From Actinomycetota bacterium (lineage in GTDB: Bacteria; Actinomycetota; Thermoleophilia; Miltoncostaeales; Miltoncostaeaceae), in NCBI GenBank assembly GCA_016870155.1, contig VGCE01000002.1:124001-188000 (forward strand): a DNA stretch of 64,000 nt, given 5' to 3'. The stretch's first letter is position 1, and every line of letters starts with the position of its first letter. The notes under the pieces were generated by a model. The model worked only from the letters and a program-made list of their open reading frames with translations, was not told the origin of the DNA and did not search any database. Below, piece after piece: positions 1-5,909 of this stretch. The position numbers and the translations under genes are program-made.

Positions 1-66
1 ACCGGGACAACAAGACCTAGATGCTTCATCACGCACCACCTCTATTCCTGATGACCACGTTGGCGT

Positions 67-765
67 CTACTGGGCCGGCGGGATCGTCTGCGTGATCTCC
101 ATGATGGAGGGGGCGTCTGGCCGCCAGGTGTCCCCCACCTTGACCATCCCCTTGGGAACCGAGAACCGGATGCCATACGCCCAGCCCTGGTAAGCACCCA
201 TGTCGTGGTTCGTCACACTGCCCGTGTGGCACGTATTTTCCCCATCGCTCCTTTCGGGTTGCACCAAGTACCCAACCGAATTCTTGCCTTTATAAGGTGT
301 TTTGCTGTAAACGGTGGAGCACAGCGCAAGCCGGATGGACGCGATCGGCTTTGTCGGTGAAGGCCCGTAGACCTCGATCCTGAACGGCCAGCTCTTCGCA
401 TTCGTGTTGGGAGTCAATGTCCGCGCGAGCGCAAACTGATTTTGGACGATCTGGGCCCCCTGGAACCCCTGCGGCGGTGCGTGGTCGGGGCGATCGCCGC
501 CGGCCCAGTCGTAGTTGTCGACCTCGGTCACGCGCAGCGTCACGGTCCGGTTGACCCTATTCACGATCTTGAGCGCGCCCTCCCCAATATCCGGGGTGGC
601 CGCGGCTTGGCGGTTGGCGTCCGCCCCCGTCGTGGCCGATGCCAGGTTCTTCTCGATATCCCCCCTTGCGTCCGCAGCCTGTGATGCTTGATCACTGCTG
701 CCACCGCAGCCAGCTGCCGCAATGGCGCCGGCGATCAATGGAATCACAATCAGGGTCTTGTTCAT
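67..765 (-). CDS. Lipoprotein of unknown function, paralogue 1
   Basis: A 232-residue predicted lipoprotein. It opens MNKTLIVIPLIAGAIAAAGC, a short positive n-region, a hydrophobic core and a lipobox ending at Cys20, so it should be lipid-anchored outside the membrane. A low-complexity linker (about 21-60) leads to a globular part with EVDNYDW (81-87) and a downstream RPD...PPQG block (92-100), shared with the two paralogues at 2066 and 2742. The start is secure: ATG at 765 is preceded by AAGGAG (771-777 in reverse). Codon use and GC are clearly lower than in the genes beyond 4 kb. I do not recognise the fold; a secreted beta-rich domain is only a guess. It is the last gene before the window edge and probably transcribed alone. 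Confidence 0.8.
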   Translation of the reverse strand: MNKTLIVIPLIAGAIAAAGCGGSSDQASQAADARGDIEKNLASATTGADANRQAAATPDIGEGALKIVNRVNRTVTLRVTEVDNYDWAGGDRPDHAPPQGFQGAQIVQNQFALARTLTPNTNAKSWPFRIEVYGPSPTKPIASIRLALCSTVYSKTPYKGKNSVGYLVQPERSDGENTCHTGSVTNHDMGAYQGWAYGIRFSVPKGMVKVGDTWRPDAPSIMEITQTIPPAQ

Positions 766-925
766 CGGGGGCTCCTTGGGGTTCGGTGGACTGAGTCCGC
801 TTGAGACGGTACCAGTGTTACCGCCCCCACCAACGCCGAGGGGGCCCCAGTTGGCCCCCTCGATTCCCGCGTGTTTCCTTCATGTGCCCCTTCTGCAGAA
901 CTCTCCACAGAAGAGACCAAAGTGG
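644..925. repeat. Duplicated segment, copy A (partner 3271-3550)
   Basis: About 280 bp covering the 5' coding end of lipoprotein 1, its ribosome binding site and its upstream DNA. It is nearly identical to 3271-3550 at lipoprotein 3, with scattered substitutions and one- or two-base indels. Similarity stops at a short AAGTGG-like string that in the partner copy is the 3' boundary of ssrA. Part of the non-coding portion recurs a third time at about 1873-2030. Confidence 0.85.
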
Positions 926-1130
926 GTCTGTTCTGCAGAAGTCCCGCGCCCCATTGGGGCTGACTCCTGTAAGCGACAGATCGGCGCGCCTCACACGCTC
1001 TTACCGGTATGCCTCACATTCCTCGGCACACCAATAGCGCGAAGATGATCGCTGAACACGCTTAGCCGATCATCTATGCGCTGTTTCGACGCCGGGGGCA
1101 GGCTCCGGACCATGCCGCCGCGATCTCACC
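766..1130. other. Non-coding gap between vapC and lipoprotein 1
   Basis: 365 bp without a credible gene. Next to lipoprotein 1 lies the duplicated segment with a strong hairpin at 838-861. The part at about 920-1030 is repeated at about 1918-2028 beyond vapB; both contain CCTCACACGCTC followed by ACCGGT and GCCTCACATTC. I see no open frame with coding character and no clear promoter. Confidence 0.6.
838..861. terminator. Intergenic hairpin, copy A
   Basis: Perfect 9-bp stem GAGGGGGCC/GGCCCCCTC around a 6-nt loop CCAGTT, found three times in this region. No U-tract follows on either strand, so it may be a stem-only terminator for the upstream minus-strand gene or a processing site rather than a classical intrinsic terminator. 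Confidence 0.5.
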
Positions 1131-1568
1131 TCAATCCCAGATCGTCAGCCGCGACACGTTCCGGCCCAATCCCTGCTCGAACGCACGAATCCTCTCATCC
1201 ATCGTGAGCAATGCGGCATCCCGATCGCGCGCGGTCGCATAGATCAACCGGTCCGCTGGATCTCGATGGAAGCCCTCGTTCCTGAGATCGACCGCACCAG
1301 CAGCGATTCGGGGTGAGATCTCGACCACCTGGACTCCGGGGTGCGCGATGGCCTGGGCGATCCATTCGTCAACAGGATGGTGCAAGGCGATCTTGCCGTC
1401 TGCGACGAGCTGTGCGACCTCCCACTGGCAGATTGACGGAACGAGCGCCACATCGGTGCCGGCAAGAAATCGCTTCGCCTTGCGCCCGATGCGGTCGAGA
1501 TCCTCGCTTGCCCACCAGATCCACACATGGGTATCGAGAACGCAGACGTCAGCTCTACGAGTCGGCAT
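1131..1568 (-). CDS. vapC: VapC-type PIN-domain ribonuclease toxin
   Basis: A 145-residue PIN-domain protein, the usual VapC size. VapC toxins are Mg-dependent endoribonucleases that cut tRNA or rRNA. The acidic active-site set is visible: Asp12 in LDTHVWIWWA, Glu50 in QWEVAQL, Asp103/Asp106 in HRDPADRLIYATA and Asp124 near the C-terminus. The start lies inside the end of the upstream antitoxin gene (14-bp overlap), typical of coupled toxin-antitoxin pairs. It sits in the lower-GC block between lipoprotein genes, consistent with acquired DNA. The RNA target cannot be told from sequence. Confidence 0.9.
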   Translation of the reverse strand: MPTRRADVCVLDTHVWIWWASEDLDRIGRKAKRFLAGTDVALVPSICQWEVAQLVADGKIALHHPVDEWIAQAIAHPGVQVVEISPRIAAGAVDLRNEGFHRDPADRLIYATARDRDAALLTMDERIRAFEQGLGRNVSRLTIWD

Positions 1569-1785
1569 TCCAGTCGGCGGACGTGGGCTTCACGAGCTCG
1601 TCATCACTGACGAGCTGCTTCACTGAGCCGACCAGCGAAGGCGGCGACCCAAGTGGGCGCACCTCCAGGCAAGGACGGCCATAGTGCGTGACCTCGATCG
1701 TCTCGCCCGACCGAGCAAGGTCCTTCGCCAATTGAAGAAGCTCTGCCTTGAAGCGGCTAATTGGGATCTGCCTTGGCGGCGTCAT
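1555..1785 (-). CDS. vapB: Phd/YefM-type antitoxin partner of VapC
   Basis: A 76-residue protein with the Phd/YefM pattern: N-terminal RQIPISRFKAELLQL, then IEVTHYGRPCLEVRPL (the beta hairpin with a G-R/K-P turn), and an acidic, flexible C-terminus that would wrap the toxin. It should neutralise VapC and repress the pair. I chose ATG at 1785 because the family motif begins right after it; upstream in-frame codons do not look like antitoxin. No strong ribosome binding site precedes it. Its 3' end overlaps vapC by 14 bp. The class could be called PhD-like rather than VapB; the symbol reflects the toxin partner. Confidence 0.8.
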   Translation of the reverse strand: MTPPRQIPISRFKAELLQLAKDLARSGETIEVTHYGRPCLEVRPLGSPPSLVGSVKQLVSDDELVKPTSADWNADS

Positions 1786-1874
1786 GATGACCACACTAGC
1801 ATGGTCAAGATAGCGCCTTTCCCATTGTGGTGGACGCGCCGCCCCTCGCGGCCTCACGCGCCCCGAAACGACTA

Positions 1875-1896
1875 AGGGGGCCCCAGTTGGCCCCCT
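1875..1896. terminator. Intergenic hairpin, copy B
   Basis: Second copy of the GGGGGCC-CCAGTT-GGCCCCC hairpin, about 90 bp upstream of the antitoxin start on the minus strand. The flanking DNA to about 2030 repeats that at 862-1030, except that about 38 bp present in copy A are missing here. Confidence 0.5.
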
Positions 1897-2065
1897 CAGA
1901 TCCCGCGTATGTCCTTCGGAAGTGGGCCTGTTCTGCCGTAAGGATTCGCCCCATGAGCACTGGCACTCACAGGGAGCAGACGAAGACGCCTCACACGCTC
2001 ATACCGGTGCGCCTCACATTCTCGGGAGCGCCACGTCCTGTCTCATCGCGCCGATCATCGCGGCA

Positions 2066-2653
2066 TCACCAGGTCGGATTCGACTTCTGGGTGATCGTGA
2101 GCACTGTGGGCTCAGTCGATGAGTCTTCGGTCACAACCATCCGGAGGATGTAGTCGCCCTCCTGGGGATAGTCCCTCTGCCCCAAGTAGCAATCGTCCTC
2201 TACGCATGTGTAGTCGACGCCAAGTCTCTGTACCTTCAGACGAATGCCGGCAACCGCCGTTCGACTGATGTCCAGGGTGTGGAACTCGACATTGAACGGC
2301 GCCCTTAAGGCAAACGCATTTTTGACCAGCCGCGGCGCCAGCACCGATCCGCCGACCGGGAGGATGACCTTGTTGATCCCCTGCGGCGGCTCATGGTCGG
2401 GGCGGTTGTCATTTGCCCAGTCGTAGTTGTCGACGCCGGTCACTTCCAATTGCAACTTCCGGGTGGCCTTGTTGACGACCTTGAGGGCTCCCGGGCCAAG
2501 TTCGGGGGTGGCCGCGGCTTGGCGGCTGGCGGCCGCCACTGTCGTGGTGGTCGCCGGGTTGGTCGATTCGCTGCTTGGAGAGCTACTGCCACCGCAGCCA
2601 GCTGCCGCGATTGCGCCGGCGATCAATGCAATAGCGAGGAGGGTCTTGTTCGT
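2066..2653 (-). CDS. Lipoprotein of unknown function, paralogue 2, ACG start
   Basis: Paralogue of the genes at 67 and 2742 with the same GVDNYDW and RPD...PPQG core and a C-terminal VLTITQK...PTW strand. The codons encoding NKTLLAIALIAGAIAAAGC are intact and an AGGAG ribosome site precedes them, but the first codon is ACG (2651-2653) where both paralogues have ATG. The next in-frame conventional start is TTG at 2626, which would remove the positive n-region and most of the signal peptide. Either ACG initiates at low level, or the gene is silent or makes a mislocalised 186-residue form. From ACG the product is 195 residues. It follows lipoprotein 3 by 88 bp on the same strand. Confidence 0.6.
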   Translation of the reverse strand, partial: TNKTLLAIALIAGAIAAAGCGGSSSPSSESTNPATTTTVAAASRQAAATPELGPGALKVVNKATRKLQLEVTGVDNYDWANDNRPDHEPPQGINKVILPVGGSVLAPRLVKNAFALRAPFNVEFHTLDISRTAVAGIRLKVQRLGVDYTCVEDDCYLGQRDYPQEGDYILRMVVTEDSSTEPTVLTITQKSNPTW

Positions 2654-2741
2654 CGGGTGCTCCTGGCGCTTGTTGGATGATGGCAGGTGCAGGCTGCGCC
2701 AGCGCTTCTGTCACATCTGCGCCGCCGGTGCTTGTGCAGGA

Positions 2742-3392
2742 TCACCAGCGCGGATTTGCCGTCGAGGTGATCGTGAGCACGCCCGGCGTTTCGGGGCAAG
2801 GCCTGCTCTTGCATGTGTACTTCTGCAGGCGGAGGGTGTACTCACCCTGGGGGACGTCCAGCAACTGCGTTTGCGAATGCTTGCATTGGGAGTCATCACG
2901 ACCCACGATGAAGAAACGGACCGCGTTGTAATTCACGATGCACATCGCGTTCAGGCGAATCTCTGCGATCGGCGCGGTGGGTGACGATGTGATGAACTGG
3001 ACGTTGAAGGGGGCTGAACTCGCGTTCGTGTTCACGTCCAGATGCGGCGCCAGCACCGAGTCGTTCGCGTTAATAAACGCGTATTGGAAACCCTGCGGCT
3101 GTCGGTTGTCGGGGCGTTTGCTACTTGCCCAGTCGTAGTTGTCGACGCCGGTGACGCGCAACTGAATCATCCGGTCAAGCTTGTTCACAATGCGGAGCCC
3201 TGTGCGAGGAAGGGCGCGAGCGCCATCGGCGCGACGAACCGAAGTCCCCGCCTCGGTTGTGGCGGACTTGAGGTTCTTCTCGATATCCCCCCTTGCGTCC
3301 GCAGCCTGTGATGATTGATCACTGCTGCTACCGCAGCCAGCCACCGCAATGGCGCCGGCGATCAATGGAATGGCGAGGAGGGTCTTGTTCAT
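2742..3392 (-). CDS. Lipoprotein of unknown function, paralogue 3
   Basis: A 216-residue lipoprotein opening MNKTLLAIPLIAGAIAVAGC (lipobox Cys20), followed by a Ser/Gln/Asp-rich linker and the family core GVDNYDW with RPD..QPQG. The C-terminal half has several Cys residues absent from paralogue 1 (for example KYTCKSRPCPETPG), possibly disulphides outside the cell. Start ATG 3390-3392 is fixed by AAGGAG at 3400-3405; the frame stays open upstream but that DNA is the duplicated non-coding segment. It is probably co-transcribed with paralogue 2. Function unknown; tandem triplication with divergence suggests surface-exposed variation or dosage. Confidence 0.8.
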   Translation of the reverse strand: MNKTLLAIPLIAGAIAVAGCGSSSDQSSQAADARGDIEKNLKSATTEAGTSVRRADGARALPRTGLRIVNKLDRMIQLRVTGVDNYDWASSKRPDNRQPQGFQYAFINANDSVLAPHLDVNTNASSAPFNVQFITSSPTAPIAEIRLNAMCIVNYNAVRFFIVGRDDSQCKHSQTQLLDVPQGEYTLRLQKYTCKSRPCPETPGVLTITSTANPRW

Positions 3393-3550
3393 CGGGGGCT
3401 CCTTCAGGTTTGGTGCACCGAGTCTGCTTGGGACGGTACCAGCGTTACCGCCCCACCAACGCCGAGGGGGCCCCAGTTGGCCCCCTCGGATCCCGCCTGT
3501 TTCCTTCATTTGTCCCTTCTGCAGAACTCTCCACAGAAGAGACCAAGTGG
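3271..3550. repeat. Duplicated segment, copy C, ending at ssrA
   Basis: Partner of 644-925. Similarity runs from inside lipoprotein 3, through the ribosome site and hairpin (3464-3487), to AAGTGG at 3545-3550. There the ssrA 3' end begins and the two copies diverge at once. The boundary coincidence suggests copy A arose from DNA adjacent to ssrA, or that this is an element end. Confidence 0.8.
3464..3487. terminator. Intergenic hairpin, copy C
   Basis: Third copy of the GAGGGGGCC-CCAGTT-GGCCCCCTC hairpin, about 58 nt downstream of the ssrA 3' end on the minus strand and about 72 nt upstream of lipoprotein 3. It could end ssrA transcription. Confidence 0.55.
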
Positions 3551-3912
3551 ACCCGGCCGGCACTGCCCCGGCGTCCGAAAGCGTTTCCAGATGGGTTTCT
3601 CCGAGCGCAGCCGGTGATGAATGTCTCGGGGAGGGCGCCATCTCCGGCAAATCACCTCTCCCCCAGCCCCTCCTGAAATCTCGCCCCTTGGCCGAGGAAC
3701 CCTGCCTCGGGGCCAGGACCACTATGCGACGCCGGTGATCCCCCTCATGGTCCGAAGGGTGGGCCGACGACTCTCAGACCCGCTTACTAGGCGGCGAGAG
3801 CGAGCTGACGGGTGTCCGCAGCTACGTTTGGTTCCCTGTTGGTAACGCGGTCCTCAGGGTCCGCGGCTCGCTTGCCAATCCTTCTCCGCCCCGTCGAAAC
3901 TGGTTCGGGCCC
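3545..3912 (-). ncRNA. ssrA: tmRNA (transfer-messenger RNA) with atypical 3' end
   Basis: About 365 nt on the minus strand. The 5' end GGGCCCG then AACCAGTTTCGACGGGG is the tmRNA acceptor and D-like region. The tag frame ends (A)ADTRQLALAA then TAG TAA (tag codons 3790-3819), a typical ALAA degron; the resume codon is GCG at 3817-3819 or GCT just before it. The conserved CTTTCGGACG precedes the T arm, and CGGGTCC (3549-3555) pairs fully with the 5' GGGCCCG with one G-U. Two features are odd: the T arm is GCCGG-GGCAGTG-CCGGC, without the TTCRA loop, and the sequence after the discriminator A is CTT instead of CCA. With SmpB it rescues stalled ribosomes. TACCCT lies about 29 nt before the 5' end as a possible -10. 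Confidence 0.9.
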
Positions 3913-4025
3913 GTTGAAGGTTCCTGCTGTCGGGAGGGTATCACCGGCACGCAGGCGCCCCCTTACGCCCGGGAAGGTTTCCCCACTCCTAATGAGCAGG
4001 GACACACCGCCCCCGCGGATAGCGC

Positions 4026-4031
4026 TACCGT
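4026..4031 (+). promoter_or_regulatory. Possible -10 box for the desaturase gene
   Basis: TACCGT on the plus strand, matching the TAnnnT boxes found elsewhere in the window. A start about 7 nt downstream would give a leader of about 60 nt that contains the hairpin at 4054-4070. Confidence 0.35.
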
Positions 4032-4053
4032 GGCCCCACGGCTTGAGCGACCA

Positions 4054-4070
4054 ACCGCTCTTCGAGCGGT
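4054..4070 (+). promoter_or_regulatory. Leader hairpin upstream of the desaturase
   Basis: Perfect 7-bp stem ACCGCTC/GAGCGGT with a 3-nt loop TTC, 14 nt before the GGGAG ribosome site. It could influence translation or RNA stability, for example with temperature, which would suit a desaturase. That role is inference only. Confidence 0.4.
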
Positions 4071-4098
4071 CCGCTCGCCATTAGGGAGACACCCAGGA

Positions 4099-5187
4099 GT
4101 GAGCACGACGACGGTTGCCCCGCGCCTGCTGCGCGGAGGCGGATCGTTCCAGTCCGAGCTGCGGGCGGCGGTGGCAGAGATGCTCGACGCACGCACGCGC
4201 CGGATGGGCAGGGTGCGGTTCTTCTCGAAGGCGGCGTTCATGCTGCTGTGGACGGCGGCCTCGTACGCCTACCTGGTGTTCTTCGCCGGCAGCTGGTGGC
4301 AGGCGGGGCTGGGGTGCATCTCACTGGCGTTCGCGCTGGGCGGGGTGGCCTTCTCGATCCAGCACGACGCCAACCACGGTGCGCTGGGGCGCCGCTGGAG
4401 CGTGCTGGGCCTGTCGCTCGACACCCTGCTCGGCACGTCGTCGTACCTGTGGCGCGAGCGCCACAACCACGCGCACCACACCTACACCAACGTGGTGGAC
4501 AAGGACGGCGACATCGAGCAGCTGCCCCTCGCGCGGTTCGCACCCGACCAGCCGTGGAGCCCGTGGCACCCGTGGCAGCACGTGTACATGTTCGTGCTCT
4601 ACGGCTTCTACGCGCCGCGGCAGGCGCTGATGGGCGACTTCTCCATGCTGCTGCGCGGCCCCAACGCGCACGTGCCGCTCAAGCGCCCCACGGGTGCGCG
4701 GCTGTGGGAGCTCATCATCAGCAAGGTGATCTTCTTCGGGCTGTTCCTGGTGCTGCCGATGTTCTTCCAGCCATGGTGGGGCGTGCTGCTGGGCGCGTTC
4801 GTCACCCTGTGGATCCTCGGCATCATCCTCGCCGTGGTGTTCCAGCTGGCCCACTGCGTGGAGGAGGCCGACTTCACCAGCGAGGCCAGGCTGATCGCCG
4901 AGGCCGAGGAGGATGGCCCGCGTGAGTGGGCGCGCCACCAGGTGGAGCACACCGTCGACTTCGGGCGATCCAGCCGCCTACTCAACTGGTACCTCGGGGG
5001 GCTCAACTTCCAGGTGGAGCACCACCTGCTGCCAAGCGTGTGCCATGTGCACTACCGCCGCATCTCGCCGGTGGTGGAGCAGCTCTGCGCCGAGCATGGC
5101 TTCCGCTACAACGCGAACGTCACCTTGTGGAGCGCGCTTGGGTCGCACGCCCGGTGGCTCAAGCGAATGGGAGTGAAGCCCGCGTAG
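4099..5187 (+). CDS. Membrane fatty-acid (acyl-lipid) desaturase
   Basis: A 362-residue member of the membrane di-iron fatty-acid desaturase family (front-end/DesA3-like). It inserts a double bond into acyl chains and so tunes membrane fluidity. The three histidine boxes are present: HDANH (89-93), HNHAHH (122-127) and QVEHH (about 305-309). Hydrophobic segments lie at about 45-85 and 215-260. The start is GTG at 4099, preceded by GGGAG at 4084-4088; an in-frame ATG at 4030 lies in the probable leader. It is divergent from ssrA. The next gene, lutA, follows by 17 bp but has its own -10. Regiospecificity is not readable from sequence. Confidence 0.9.
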   Translation: MSTTTVAPRLLRGGGSFQSELRAAVAEMLDARTRRMGRVRFFSKAAFMLLWTAASYAYLVFFAGSWWQAGLGCISLAFALGGVAFSIQHDANHGALGRRWSVLGLSLDTLLGTSSYLWRERHNHAHHTYTNVVDKDGDIEQLPLARFAPDQPWSPWHPWQHVYMFVLYGFYAPRQALMGDFSMLLRGPNAHVPLKRPTGARLWELIISKVIFFGLFLVLPMFFQPWWGVLLGAFVTLWILGIILAVVFQLAHCVEEADFTSEARLIAEAEEDGPREWARHQVEHTVDFGRSSRLLNWYLGGLNFQVEHHLLPSVCHVHYRRISPVVEQLCAEHGFRYNANVTLWSALGSHARWLKRMGVKPA

Positions 5188-5191
5188 CGCA

Positions 5192-5197
5192 TACACT
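5192..5197 (+). promoter_or_regulatory. -10 box for leaderless lutABC
   Basis: TACACT, then 7 nt, then ATG of lutA at 5205, with no ribosome site between. Transcription would start at or next to the A of ATG. Confidence 0.5.
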
Positions 5198-5204
5198 TCA
5201 CGCC

Positions 5205-5909
5205 ATGCGAGTGATGCTCATGCGCACCTGCCTCTCCGAAGCCGTGGCGCCGTCGGTATGGAAGTCGTCCAGGCGGGTGCTGGAGCGCTGCGGCGTGGAC
5301 GTAAAGGTGCCCCGCGCGCAGACCTGCTGCTCGCAGCCGGCATGGACCGCCGGGCACCCCGACCAGGCGCGCGCGGTGGCGCGCCACACCATCGTGGTCT
5401 TCTCAGGGCCCGAGGAGGTCGTGGTGCCCTCGGGATCGTGCGCCGGCATGGTGGTGCACGGCTATCCCGAGATGTTCAAGGGCCAGCCCGAGGAGGAGGC
5501 CGCGCTCGACCTGGCGCGGCGCACCATCGAGCTCACGCAGTTCCTGGCCAAGCACGACCTCGACCCGGGGCGCGGATCGCGCGGCCCGGTGACCATGCAC
5601 GACTCCTGCCACATGCTGCGCGTGATGGATGAGAGCCAGAGCCCGCGCGAGGCGCTGGCCAAGGCCGGCTGCGAGGTGCGCGAGATGCAACACACCGACC
5701 GGTGCTGTGGGTTCGGCGGGGTATTCGCCATCAACTTCCCCGAGCTCTCCGGCCGCCTGGGCGAGGAGAAGGCGCGCGCGGCCATCGAGAGCGGGGCGCG
5801 CGAGGTGGTGTCATGCGATCTCGGGTGCCTCATGCACATCGTGGGCGTGGCGCACCGGCAGGGAATCCCCCTGCGCGCGCGCCACGTAGCCGAGGTGCTC
5901 GACAGGTGA
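5205..5909 (+). CDS. lutA: LutA-type iron-sulfur oxidoreductase subunit
   Basis: A 234-residue protein with two cysteine-rich CCG domains: CC at 41-42 with SGSC79, and DSC135 with RCC167-168GFGG. Such domains bind Fe-S cofactors in heterodisulfide-reductase and LutA/GlpC-type subunits. With LutB and LutC it forms the non-flavin lactate utilisation complex that oxidises L-lactate to pyruvate. The length matches LutA (about 240). The start is ATG 5205, directly behind the -10 TACACT, so the mRNA is likely leaderless. Its TGA overlaps the GTG of lutB (GTGA, 5906-5909), so the three genes are translationally coupled. Confidence 0.88.
   Translation: MRVMLMRTCLSEAVAPSVWKSSRRVLERCGVDVKVPRAQTCCSQPAWTAGHPDQARAVARHTIVVFSGPEEVVVPSGSCAGMVVHGYPEMFKGQPEEEAALDLARRTIELTQFLAKHDLDPGRGSRGPVTMHDSCHMLRVMDESQSPREALAKAGCEVREMQHTDRCCGFGGVFAINFPELSGRLGEEKARAAIESGAREVVSCDLGCLMHIVGVAHRQGIPLRARHVAEVLDR

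Noticed and set aside
1313-1684. Plus-strand frames across vapBC
   Set aside because: Antisense to well-supported toxin and antitoxin genes; Arg/Ser/Pro-rich shadow composition.
3787-4005. 72-codon minus-strand frame
   Set aside because: This is the ssrA tag reading frame extended by chance upstream; only the tag codons are translated, after trans-translation.
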